A stretch of DNA of 64,000 bases, taken from contig VXAY01002913.1 in the NCBI GenBank assembly GCA_013399855.1, positions 124,001 through 188,000 on the forward strand, read 5' to 3'. A model generated the notes under the pieces. It was not told the origin of the DNA. It did no database searches and saw only the letters and a list, made by a program, of their open reading frames with translations. The position numbers and the translations under genes are program-made. The stretch's first letter is position 1; each line of letters begins with the position of its first letter. Source of the stretch: Oxyruncus cristatus. Taxonomy: Eukaryota; Chordata; Aves; Passeriformes; Cotingidae. Below, piece by piece: positions 1-13,100 of the stretch.

Positions 1-1104
1 AGTTTCAGATTGATTCATTATTCAAATGAAAAATAACTTCTTAAAAACATTTAGAAAAGGAATTAAAAACAATGTCTCTAACAGTCTCATATAATGAAAT
101 CTACAGTTTTGCTTGATATTTAAATGCCATGAATTATGCCATGGGTTCTAGTTTCCAATTGTTCTTGAATGCTTACCACAATAGCTCGGTGCAGAAAAGA
201 CATACACCAACAGGAATAATTGTTCATCATGTGCTGGAAGGGTGACCCACTCTTAAATTTCTTTTTTTCATATATATTCTATGAAAGTTTTCAAAATTAA
301 TTATGACATTTGTGTTTCTTATGATCTGTTTTTCTAAAATATGTCCCTGTGGGTTTGATTTTTCAAACACTCTATCTCAGTGCAATCAGGCCCTGGGGGA
401 ACCCTGTGCGGCAGATGCTTTTGAAAAATCAGTCACATGTTTAAGTACATGAAAAGGAATTTTTTCTTAACATTGCTTAAGAGAGCAATATCTCACTGGA
501 TTTTGGTAAGATTTTTCACTCCTTAAATGCTGGCAAGTTTCTCAAAATCTTCCTCAAAGTAAGATCTGCCATTTCTGAAAATTCTATCTCCAACATCTGG
601 CATGAAACTTTCTGTGACAGACTTTTGGAGACAAGGAGCTGTTCAGTCAGCCTAACATACATAGTACTACCAACAACTACACCTATAGTAATTTTTAAAA
701 AACTGTAACACAGGTTAGCACAAAATCAGGATCTAAAGAGCTCTGAAATAAGCAGTATTCAGAAGATGGGTCATTAACACCAGTAAGAATTTACTTCACA
801 TTCCAAGTAGTTTTCTTCCTATCAAATTATTTCTTATTATTAATAAAGTGGCAGCTTCCACAAGCCTGATAATAAAGCAGGATTCAGTGGTGTTATGCAT
901 CAAACAGAATTAAAAGACTGTTACTGCCCCAAATACATTGTCAATTAACTAAAGATAATGTTTATAAAAGCAGAGATCAGAGCACACTAAGATTTTAAGT
1001 CTCACTTACACCTACACTCAGAACACAGCAGAATATTCGGAAGATAAAAGCAAATCTGACAGTGCTATGTAGTGTCGTATAAACGTATGACACACCCCAG
1101 CATT
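1..1104 (-). other. CRACR2A 3' UTR and/or downstream flank
   Basis: No coding content seen. The only minus-strand AATAAA hexamers near the gene end are one inside the last exon (complement of 1128-1133) and one overlapping the stop codon (complement of 1104-1109), the latter followed by a GT-rich stretch. I see no other AATAAA down to base 1, so the 3' end may use a variant signal or lie outside the window. Confidence 0.5.
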
Positions 1105-1195
1105 TTATTGCCTGATACAGCAAGACTTTTTATTCATATCAGATTGAAGTTCAATGGTTTTCTCTTTCACTTTATCTTCATGTTCTTTTAAAAAC
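1105..1195 (-). CDS. CRACR2A: CRACR2A coding exon 17: C-terminus and prenylation motif, stop at 1105-1107
   Basis: Encodes residues 672-701 and TAA. It starts [13 protein letters not shown] and ends NKKSCCIRQ. Two adjacent cysteines near the end are the expected site for geranylgeranylation. Human ends in CCG by recollection; here three residues follow, a CCxxx arrangement known from other Rabs such as Rab11. Acceptor is CCCCCAG. Confidence 0.94.
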
Positions 1196-4100
1196 CTGGG
1201 GGAAAGAAAAATGCTTTAGAGAAAGAAGTCAATAGTACCCATAAGAGATCAAACAAAAAAACATTTTCCCAAGCCTATAGAATAGTTCAGAGAATAACAG
1301 AAAATGATAGAATGTTGCAAACTAACAAACAAACAGAAAAGTACAATTATGGTGGCTCCATCACAAAACTGCCTCTGCTCATTTAGTTAGTGCTGATTGT
1401 TAGCATTCATTGTATATTATGGAGACTCAAAACAGTGACTCCTATTTGTTATTTCTGAGGCTGGAATGAAACAAAACCCTATCTAGCTACCTGAACATTT
1501 ATCAATTACCTGACACTTTCACAAAATTTCACTGATTTCAGCAACAATATTAAAGATCTGCCAACTCATTACCAGTGTCTTCATTTCTGTAAGGAGTTCA
1601 GAGGGGACATATTTTTGTGTATTTTTACCTCTAGCCTTTATATAACTTCAAAAATCCATTTCTCCCTGTCTCCTAGCCCCCAGGCAGACAGCAGAATTTG
1701 AGCTGTAATGAACAGGGGGAAGAAAGAATCCAATGTCCTGCTGCAAGCAGTCAGCAGCATCCATTTTTAAGTATATTTCTCCAAACCTTCAAGACATTCT
1801 TGTAAGACCTATCACAACATCCTAGACCCTCAGCTTTCCTAGCTACAATTCACGTGTTTCTGGATCTATACAGAACTTCGCTAGCTTAACATAGGACTCT
1901 TTATGCACCTGAGTAACTACTCAGTCAGAGCAACAGGGTCAGGCTACAGACCAGTTTAACAGGAACAAATATTTCATCGCTCTAAGTTCCTATAAAACTA
2001 ATTTAACTAAGAGAATTCACTCTGTCATCAATGACAGGGCAGTCAGGCACGTAAAGAACTCATAGACTCTGTTTTTCTTCTTACCTAGCTAAGTGAAGCA
2101 TGGACTTTTCCACATTGTACCCAGAACATGCACTGCATTCATAGAAAATTAAACTGTAATCCTACAATCAAACAGAAATTATCATTTCAATTACTTTTGC
2201 ACAACATCTCACTCCAGTTTAAAAAAAAGCGATGCAGATAAACTGAAATATGCAAATAAAGAAACAGAAATAGATCACGTTAGGAAAAATTACTATTTAA
2301 TTCTAGAGCTAATAGTAAAGAGTAACAAAAGAAGTCCAAGCATTGGTCACAAACAACAACTATATGATTCTCGTAGCAGATATTTGTTCTATATAGTAGC
2401 TTTGGCTGTAAGAGCTGAAACACAAACATGCCTTGTAAGGTACTGAAGCCTTGTGAACTTTCCTTGTGACAATCAGGCAACTAGTACATCACTGAGTGCT
2501 GGACAAAGCAGGTGAAAAGAATTCCAGTAACTTTTGTTTCATCTTTTTCTACATGTGAATTTTTTCTGCACCTACTTTTGCAGTCAGCCTGCACCTTTGG
2601 TTTTGTACCCCCTGGGAGCTTTGCAATTAAGAACAGCAGATAAATGATAAAGTCTTGGAGAGATTCTCAGCACTTCAGCTCAAGTCTTATCACCATAAAT
2701 GCAAACGCAAGAGATTATCTGCACAAAAGCCTGGCCTGGCAGTTGTGACTGCAAAGAAGTTTGCAAGGGAATGACAGATAATCCTCCAAAATAGACATCT
2801 GTCTACCTTCACAACATACTACATTACAGCTCACATACACTGCCTCTGTGGTATTAGAACATGTCCTTTTACCCATCCAGATTTCAAGGTTCTATTCACT
2901 TTCCACTTTTCTATCTGTCTTATTGCTACTTATGGTAGTAGTTTAAAATTCAAATAAAAAAGTCAGTACCTTCGGAAACTACAATCACATCTGCAAATTT
3001 TCATTTTTTTGTTATAAACTGTGGCTACTGCATTAGTACTTATTTAACCACTCTTCGTAAGACACTTTACAGTTCAGTTTTCAAAGGTTCCCATTAAAAT
3101 GATCAGGTACTGCAGCTGTGGTTTGGGCTTTTAGAGATATATATATATAAATATATATATACACCATGCTTCACAACTTTTGTAAATTTCTGTTGTCTTC
3201 ATGAAATTTCAGAGACAAAAAGTGGGGGAAAGAAATGTCAAAAATACGGTACTTTATTTTAGCATCGTTTACAAAGGGCTTCAGTGTTAACAAGTGTTAG
3301 TTTTGCATATGCTGTCAATGGTTACATTGTTTGTTCTAGTGAAAAACAGGATTAAACCATTTGCAGTAATTTCTGGATGGCCAGAGAAGCACAGAAGAGC
3401 AGAGATGGAAGAAATCAGGCAATGTTAGTGTTGGATAGCTTTTTTTTTTTTTTAAAGAGTGTTCCGTGTTTAGTAACATTTACAATTATGTAACCCTATG
3501 ACTCTCTTGCTTTTCTCAGGAAAGGTTTAAGATAAAATTTGACTGGGTCAAATTTCTTGCTAGCTATGCAAACAGAAGTCTGAAATAAAATTTAAAGTCT
3601 CTTCTTTCTGCTCAGCTGATCAGAACTCTAATAGAAAACCCACGGGGGTCAGCTTCCAGCTACTTTATGTCAGTCAAGCAGAGAGTGATACTACTCTGAT
3701 ATCTTCCCCACATACAACAGAATACCACTAGAGGAGAACTCCCAGTGATGACATCATTTATGCTGGTATGAATCTGAATGGATTTTTCAACAAATTGCAT
3801 GGGTGGAAAGATAGCAATTTAAACTCAATTGATAATAATGGCTTAATTCTGTCTGGCAAAAGGTTTTCTCTGAAAGGGGAGACAGTCTGGAAATGCAAAG
3901 TGTCATTCCTTTGATTCAAAGAGGAAATTTTAATTGATAGCATACACAAGGAGCACAAAGTAGCAGAAGGCAGGACACATATAATTAATAAGCCAGGAAA
4001 CGCCATCCATCTCCATCCAAGAATTAGCTATTGAACCTTGTGAACCACTGCCAATTACTTCATTTTAAAAACTTACCTACAAATCAGCAGACATCTAATG

Positions 4101-7100
4101 AACAGGGAGGAAAATTAATTATTACCAAAGGGAGCTGGGCAATTTCTGTCCTGTAAAGTAGTATCACTCTGAGAATAGCTCCCTCATTAGCAGTATTTAT
4201 ATAACAATGCCACTGACAGCATGACAAAGGAGACACTGTATGAACACACAGAAACAGTCCTCATCCCATGAAGCATATATAGTCTGAGGAAGAGTGACAG
4301 AGAAGGATTTATTGACCCATTTAAGTTCTCTCAGGAAACGTGCAGGGCCAAAATAAAATCCCTCTGAGTATGAGCATGCCTGAGCAGCACCTTTATCATA
4401 AACCATTCTATTTTAATAATTGTCAGTGGCTCCACTAATCCGTTCAAATAGAACATCAGCTGTTCCTGGATGCTCACAATATGTCTGAATGCTCTCTGTG
4501 TTATTGTGCTTATATGATCTCTTGATCAGTAGATCAAGCCAAGCTAAACAGAAGTTTGTTAAATGGAGTTTTCTTTCTGGATCCTCTGCTAAAACATGGA
4601 CCTCCACAATCCCTATAGTCATTCCATTCCCCTTTCACAAGGTGTAACACGCACTGCAACCACTACTCTTCTCAAATGACGAGGACTCTCTTCAGGTTGC
4701 CATTCTTCCTTTTAATAATGAACTGTGTTGCCTGCCTTGCAAAGGAGTTATGTGAATTTGTAGTATACTGACTTACAAGGTGTTGGACAGAAGCAAAACA
4801 AGGGTTAACACAGCTGGGCTGGAACGGCCTCTGAAAGTACACATTTCTTTCTGACTACAGATAAAGGTAGGTAAAACCAAACCTGTCCTGTGAGACATTG
4901 AAACAGTCCTTAAAACTGTTGGACTTCAGGGTCAACAGGCTAATCTGATTCTTTGTCTGCATAAGAACAGGTTGTTTTCACCAAATATGGTTTTATTTGT
5001 ATCATCTCAGCATCTAGTCCTGTGTATCTTGGATCATTTGTGAGTAATTCACTGCAGGTGATTATTCACAAAATATGTAACTCAGTTGCATTCGCTAATA
5101 GAGACAGTGGTATGTGGTTTCATAGGAATTACATGGTCATTTAGCAAGAATTAATATTTCATTAAAACTCATGGTTATTATTAGCTCAGCAGGCAAACTA
5201 TTGTAATTTAATTATATCTATGCTGCTTTTCAACTAATCCATTGTCATTAATCATTCCTTAACTACCTCAGGCAGCACATTCACACATTCAAATGAGTCA
5301 CTCAGATCCATTCATTTGATTATAACCATCTTATTTGACAACTTTCTTTGTTTTACTTATGCAAAACATTTTATTTTTTTGCATGACATGTTAGAATTAA
5401 TAGCCTGGTGGGCTGTGAATTCTACATACTAGAATGATTCATCTTCGTTTTAACTAGTACAATTTTTTTAGAGAGTGAGATGGCACGTAAGACACCTACT
5501 CTCTGTCCATTTAGCATTTATGTGTCACTTGTTTTTTCACAGAAGGATTCAATATTACACCCTGGAGTCCCTTCTAGCCTCCAAGGTCTCAAAGCTACTG
5601 GCATTTCCATGCATACAAGAAAATAAAACTGATTTCCTACAGGGAGAACCTTTGAGGGATAAAGTTCAAGACTGATATTGCTCTCCTCTAAAGAAAAAAA
5701 TAATGGATACAAACCAGAACATGGACGTATGATTTCAAAAGCCTGCATGAATAACCAGATTAAGATAAAAAGAGATCTGGCCCTAATTCTTTCAGTTATA
5801 GAGAGGTGCCTAGCAGCAATCTTTCCTGGAAGAAAAATGCAGTTGCCTTTCAAATTTTGAAAATACCCTTTTTGGTTATTAGCAAGAAGAGCTGTAAATC
5901 TATTTTCAAAGGAGAAACAGGTGAAATCCAGCGCATTTCTTAATTTAGGTGTATTCCTACCAATTCAGTTAATTTTTCAGGAATATTGTAATGACTTATT
6001 ACTAAATAAATGAATATTCTGCAGGCATTGATGATCAAACTATATGCACTGCATAGAAAGATTCAAAAGAAAATTTGATAGGCACAGTACACAGGAATAT
6101 AAACAAGTATCTGGTATTTGCAGTCCTTTTAATGCTTAAATTATGCCCATGGATAACCAGTGCTGTGGTAGATGCAGACTGCTAACTCATTTTATCTCCT
6201 TGATGGAAAGTTACTAAAAGTAAACATGTTTTCTACTCCTACCACATGAGTAACAGATGGTCTTCTGTGGTTTTACAGGAGGTAGGAGGGAGAAAAGGTC
6301 CCCAAATTATCTCTCTGTTAAGAATTCATCCACAGAGAAAAGAGAGAAAAAAAGAGAGAGAAAAAGGAGTGGAAGAAAAAAAAAAAGGAGAGAAAAAGAG
6401 AAGAGAGACAGGAGAGAGACAATGAGAGTGAATTCTTAAGATTTCTTTTTTCTCCACTCACTTCTCGGGACTTTTTTAGGTATGGTTGGTTTGGTTTTGG
6501 GGTGTCTTTTTTAATCCAGACAGTGTTATAACTACTATAATTATCAGCACTTACATCACTGAGAGCTGAATTGGTGAGTGTGATGGGGTTCCTAATCCTT
6601 AAAAATACTTGTCTGATCAAAATTAATCTGTGTTTCTATGAATTTAGACAGATTGAGACTCCATTTTAAAACCTTCACCTTCAAGCTTTGTAAGGGGTTT
6701 TTACCTTAGCAAGATGCTCTCCCATTCCCATAGGGACCTCACGTTCCTTTTCATTATCAGTTTTATTACCCAACAAAAGGACAGGCACATTCTCCCCTGT
6801 TGCCTCCTGCAGAATAAAAAAAAAATATCAGCTGAGTGAGGCCTTGCATTTAAAAAAAAAAAAATCACAGATAAAGAGGATAAAAACTAACAAATGTCAC
6901 ACTATGACACGACATTTAAGACTTGATACATGAGCCAGGTATGTGGCACTTTACTTACAAACACGTCAGGAGTTAAAGTTGGATTAAAGACATGAAAAAG
7001 ACAGAATGTTAAGATTACACTAAGTTGGCATTTTTTTAGTAACAGCACAGAAGCTCATTAGAGTCTATATTAAAATGGAAGAGAGAAAACCACCATACTA

Positions 7101-10100
7101 CACAGGCTCAGACATTGTGTGTTTATTGCCATTGCTTTTCTAATTACATGGCCAAGAAAAATAATGACAACACCTGGGTACAATTATGCCAAATGAATTA
7201 CATGAAATACACAGAATAGGCCCCCAAAAATACATAGAATAGACAGAAATCAAAATTCATTCTGAAAAGGGTTATAATTATCACAGTGAGTGCCTTCATA
7301 AAGTGGGCTGAATGCTACAGCAGTAAATGGACTTGGCCGTATGTCCAACTTAGCAACAGTTTGCAGCAAACAAAATTAGTCAGTAAAGAAGAGTGAACTA
7401 TTACAGCTTGGAAGAAGGTTTTAACCACAATATTCAATCTTTCTGAATCAAAATCTAAAAATCTCTTCTAGCTTTTACCATGCTGATTTAAAACAGTCAC
7501 TGATTTATTAAGGTCATATATTTAATAAGGGCCTGCTCTTATCAAATGCATGCTAACATTACTTAAGTAAGACTACTCATGTGGAATAACTATGCCTGTT
7601 TGGAAACATTTGAATGACTGAGTCCTAATTTGAACTCACAAAGCCACCTCTTGGTCTTTATGGAAAACAGAGTATTATATTAGAGCACATGCCCAATAAA
7701 ATCAGGCTAAATGATCTTTACATATCAATTTGCCCCTTACTTTTTCAGTGAGCAAACAGGAAGTCACACTTTGTTCTCGCTATGACTCAGCCCTTTATGG
7801 CAGCAGCCTGAGTTTTAGTTTTTGTTCTGGCCACAAGCAAATTCAGCTGCTTACACTCTTAGTACATTTTAATTTTTAGTTTACTGAAGTCACTCGGTGG
7901 CATGGTCTAGGATTTTATTTTCATGCAGTTGAAAGAATGATTCCCAGCAAACTGAACTGTCTATCATGAGACAGTTTGACAGCACTAATGTAGTACTTCG
8001 TAGCACTTCAAAACGTACTTTTAAGTTCATGGCTTATGTTCACAATATAGTCCATTTCCCACGAGCTACATGATTTGACTGGGTTGTCAAACCGCTAGTG
8101 ATGATCAGTGATCATCAGATCACCATCACTGACCCAAATCACCTCTCAACACTAGCAGTGATCCAATAGGAGTCATGAGCTAAATTACCTTTATGAGAAA
8201 TCAGAGGACTCCATGCTGGGATTTCCCCACACCCATATCTGAAGTCCTTAAAAGCCTGGAACTATGGGTTTTTTTCACAGAGAGAGATTAAAAAACACCT
8301 TTAGAGGTAACTGTACAGACCAAACTCACTTGCAAAAATGTACTTGGGACAACACAAGAAACATGCTGCTCTCTGTGTTTTGCCCTGCTAACAGCCCCTG
8401 TTCAGAAGAAGGTAGAGAATAAAGACACTAGAGTTTAGATTTAAAGTTATGTCATGTTACCTCAATGCCTTTCAGCCACTGTCTGACAGCTGTGAATGTG
8501 TCTTTTGCTGTTATATCATACATCACAATGACACCATCAGCTTTTCTGAAAAACTGCTTGGTAATACTTCGGTACCTACAAGTAAGAATGTGTTTATAGC
8601 TCTCTTCAAAAGAAGCAGCAATCTGACACAGAAAAATTTATACTAATTCCCCCCTCCCCCCTCCAATGCCCAAAGGAATATGTTGCCATACAGTTTCTTC
8701 TAATCATCACTTTAGTAAGGGTTAAAGCCCTGTTAATGTGGTTGACCTATGCATTCTAAAATTCCATAAACTAGACAAGAGAGAAGCTGCAATACAAGAG
8801 AGAAGCTGCAATACTGATCTTCACTGCAGACCCTGTTTGAAAGGTGAAGCTCATTATAAACCATAGTGAGCAATCCCATTCTTTTTGAAGCACCAGATCT
8901 CACAAATTACTGCAAAGACAAATAATTTGTTGGAAAAAAAAAATTTAAAATAGACTGTTTAGAAAAGTTCCACCTGCCTTCTTTAATTGATTCTGGGTTA
9001 AGCTGGATAACCAGCTGCATATCTTACCTTCCCCAACCCTTTTTCATTTTAAGATTGGAGTGGAAATTTCCCCCTAACTAAATGCTCTTTAGTAACACAA
9101 AACTACAGAACAGGTGAGGAGATGGGGAAAAAAATTACCACTGAAAACTTAAAGAACCTTGGGATTCTTCGGCTACAATGGGATTGTTTTGATAAAAAAC
9201 CCTCTTTGTTATCTATTAAGGTATTTTCTGCCATATGAACAATTCTAGGTTCATGTTAAAATCAGTCTTCCTCCTAAAGAAATTGTGCGGTGTTAAACTT
9301 TTAAGAGTTCAAATAAGAATCTCTTTCACAGATTGGCAATTTTTCAATGGACTTAGCAGCAAATCAGCACACTATTGACGCAAGGGAAGGATTTAAACTG
9401 GCTCTTATTAGGAATTTGTTCCTCTCCTGAGAAGCAGGATTTGGTCCATCCTTACTATCTTCAAACAGATGATTCAAGGAGGCAAAACCTTAAAATATAT
9501 ACCAGTTTTGATTTAGGATAGAGTTAATTCCATCACACAGTCTCTATTTCAAACAATGAGTTTTGTCACTTTCCCCCCTCAATTCTCTCCTCCATCCCAT
9601 TGGATGGGGGAGTGAAGGAACAGCTGCACAGCTTAGCTGACTACTGCGGTTAAACCACAATAGAATGTTTCTCACCGCTCCTGGCCAGCAGTGTCCCAGA
9701 GCTGCAGTGCTACTTGGGTATTATCTACTGTGACAGTTTTCACATTGTAATCCACACCTGCAACAGAAACACAAGGTAAGTTGTCTCTTTATATCCTGTT
9801 TGATCTCTGAAAACTGGATCCAGCGAATAGCAAAAATTCCAGAGAAGTTACAAGACAGATATTACGTTAACAATTATGTCTATAGTCTCCAACTATCAGA
9901 GGACAACAAGAGCTTTTATCTGCCCAAAGTTCTTCAGTAATAAAATAATGAATGTTAATAGCACAGTTCAGTCTTGTAAAAGCTGTAAGGTAAGTCAATT
10001 TCCAAATCAGGGAACATGAGTCAAAGGTCCATTTGACAGTCCGCAGCAGTCCAAGCCACTTAGCCTGGAATTCATGCTGTATAACTGCAGCTGTATGAAA

Positions 10101-13100
10101 TTCGTTAGTTTAGTCAGAGCTAACCACATAAGCACCTTCTACAATTAGTGGAAAAACACAAGCACAGGGGACAATGGAACTGAAGAGAAATGCTGAAGAT
10201 AAATGGACAGAACACGTGGAGAACCTCCTACCTATCCTGTTCAGAATATAGAAGATGAGCTCACTACAGTTACATTAGTCCCCTAATTAAGGGGCTAAAT
10301 GGAAGTCAGATAAAAATTAATTTATCTAAACTTTTAAATTAATCCTCTCCCAATTTCCCTAACCTGTGAAGGTGTAAGTATCTTCTGGATATTTATAACA
10401 ACAATTAGAGTCTTAAATGTCAATCAGTCACTACCTCCTCCTAATGACAATCTGCATTTTCTTCAGTCACAGTGTACTGTATCACAAAATCACAGAATCA
10501 TCGAATAATTCAGGTTGGAAGGGATCTCAGTAGGGCATCAAACATTTCTTTGGGGCCATTTTCCACATCAATGGGATTTTTTGCCACTGGCAGTAATGAA
10601 ACAGCATCTACGTCTGCATTTCTTCAACAGACAATTACAAAATCTGGATGGAGGACATATCCATCGCTTATATCTCAAAGGAAGAAATCTGAACTGTTCT
10701 GTAGAAATTCAGTGAGAACACTCTTCTCCAGATTGTTCACTTGACTTTTCAACTGCCTGTATCTTGCCAGCCATCGTCCACACCTATGAAACTCCCTGAT
10801 GTGAACATTAAAAATCAAAACTATGACAAATACTTTCTTGCCATTTTCTTTGCAAGAACCCTGGACGATCAGCCAAAAGATGAAAAAGGTCAGACTCATC
10901 CCTTTTTCTTCTGGAAAACTTGCACATACTGTGTAAGACCTCAGAGTCTAGAGAAGTGTATTAGCCACTTACAAGACAACATGGAGAGGACATAGCATAT
11001 AGGTCTATAGGATATATGAACTGACAATTGCATATAGGTGTCCAAGCTCCCATTCCAGTTAATAAACATGTAGTCAGTGAAAAGCTAGAAGTCTAGGAAA
11101 TTGCTAAGCTCACCTTGAAGTGGGCATCAAAGGTCAGGTTAATTGGTGCCTAGGGTTTCCTTTCCGACTGGATTAATTTGGAGAGGATGGCAGGGTAGAA
11201 TTCAACTGTTTGCTCACAGGCACCTAGTGCTATCTGAGATCCTCTTTGGTAATCAACATATCTGTCTCAATACAGCAGAACACCCAGAAGACCTTGTCTC
11301 TTCCAAAGCAGCAGGAGGACAGGATATCCATTTCAGATCTACAGAGAAATTCCAGCTTCACTGAAATCAGAAGGTTTTTTCTGATTGATTTCAGTGCTGC
11401 CAGGATTTCACATCTCCATCAATTATCTGCTTCCCAGTTTAGGAGAACTCACTTTTCGTGTCCTACTTACACAACATCTGTATGCTTCTGTTTTATAACA
11501 CAGGGCCTAATCTCAGTAGAAGCCACTAAGTGCTGTTGGAACAAAAATAATAATAGGAATAATGTTTCTTAATCTTACCTACAGTAGCAGCTGTGCCTGG
11601 GAAAAAACGATCTTCACAAAATCTTCTTAAGAATGAAGTCTTTCCCACGCTCGAATTGCCCACAAAAATAATCTTGAATAAGTGCTCTGGGACAGAGTTT
11701 ATTCTCTCCTCCTTCAAGTAAAAGCAAAAATTAGTCTCAAACTGTTCTATAAATCTTGCTGCCTTTCCAGTTTAAGGCTGAGATGAGAAAAAGAATAGTT
11801 TAAATCCTATCATGTTCTCCATATACTCATGAAGCAATACTCTGTTTCTTAAAATAACTTAGCATTTCAGATGTTTGCTATGCATCATTTCAGATCATTT
11901 GAAGTGCAGTGATTTGCACTGAGATCTGGAAGTATACTGAATATGAACCTTTGCATGACACTGCATTGAAAAATGAATGAAACCGCCAAAATAAAACAGT
12001 TTGTGTTCATGGCCACAAATCAAAATTTATAAAGCTTCACGCAGCACTGCTCAGTAGCTTCACCCTATACCAACGACACAGAGGAAGCTGCACATCTTCA
12101 TCTACGTAACAGAAGCAAAGTCATAATTTTTTGGCTTATGCCACCAGATTCTTCTCTGTGCTACTACCATGGAGCCAAGAGCTTCCATCCAATTACTGCA
12201 TTTCTACATCTGTTCAACATTACAGGCAGAAGCAGGGGCGAAAGAGAGACACAGAGAGAGAATGAGACCAGTTAATCAGGCTGTAAACATTCATCTATGT
12301 TTCTGTCATTTCACTTTTAAGCAGAAGGAATAACGATTTGTTCTGCTTATCCAGGTCCTGTTTACTGCAGGCTAAACTAAGTGGATGTTGGAGAGAATAT
12401 TTATATCCTCCGTCAAGTAGGTCATTATTGCTTTGTATGTAGATCAGGAGTTGCTTAGGGAAGAACACTGTAGCACCAGCCGCTTTGCAGGGGGTGCCCT
12501 AGCTCGTCTCTTCTATTTTATGTAAAGGTGAAGGAAAAGGGAGATTGAAAGTTTGTTTTCAATGCTGCAGAAGTGGAGCAAGATCATCATGGTCCTGGCA
12601 CTAGTATGTTGAGTTGGGGCCTGTGAGGAGGGAAAGGAGGGAGGGAAAGGCCCTCTACCAGTCATTTGAGGTGCAGAACTCTCAAGACTGCTGCCTTCAT
12701 GAAGACGTAAGAACTGAATTCACTGCCCAACAGTCCTTTGAATGAGACATTGAAGTCTGGGCTTGGAAGTGTACTCTACAGATATACTGAAGTCTCACAA
12801 AAAGAAGAAACAGAGAGCTGCACCTGATGGGGAAAAAAACCCAAACAACAAAACCTCAAGCTGCTGTCTTCTGTAGTATGAAAAAAAAAAAAATAAGATC
12901 ATTCAATGCTGTAAATTTTGGGGACAAAAGTACATGTCTCTTTCATGAGTGGGCTAATAGCCCATTACAACTATATAGAGGTTTCTTATTCTCCTTTTCT
13001 ATTAAAACTCCAACCCCCACTGCAACTATAGGCTACTAGTAGTACACATACATTTATATAAAGCACATTTTCAGTTCTGCTGAAAAACATTCCCAGGTTA

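Larger units (their letters stand above)
2162..6704 (-). other. Intron after coding exon 15
   Basis: About 4.5 kb. It holds an AT microsatellite (about 3139-3162) and a 100-base purine tract (about 6331-6432). The open frames in it have no family resemblance. Confidence 0.8.

Noticed and set aside
6257..6620. Lysine/arginine-rich and serine/phenylalanine-rich frames
   Set aside because: Both are translations of the GA-rich purine tract.
11526..11717. Separate small GTPase gene
   Set aside because: It is one exon of the larger EF-hand/coiled-coil/Rab gene. RASEF and RAB44 were considered, but the exon-by-exon match (for example [25 protein letters not shown]) is to CRACR2A.
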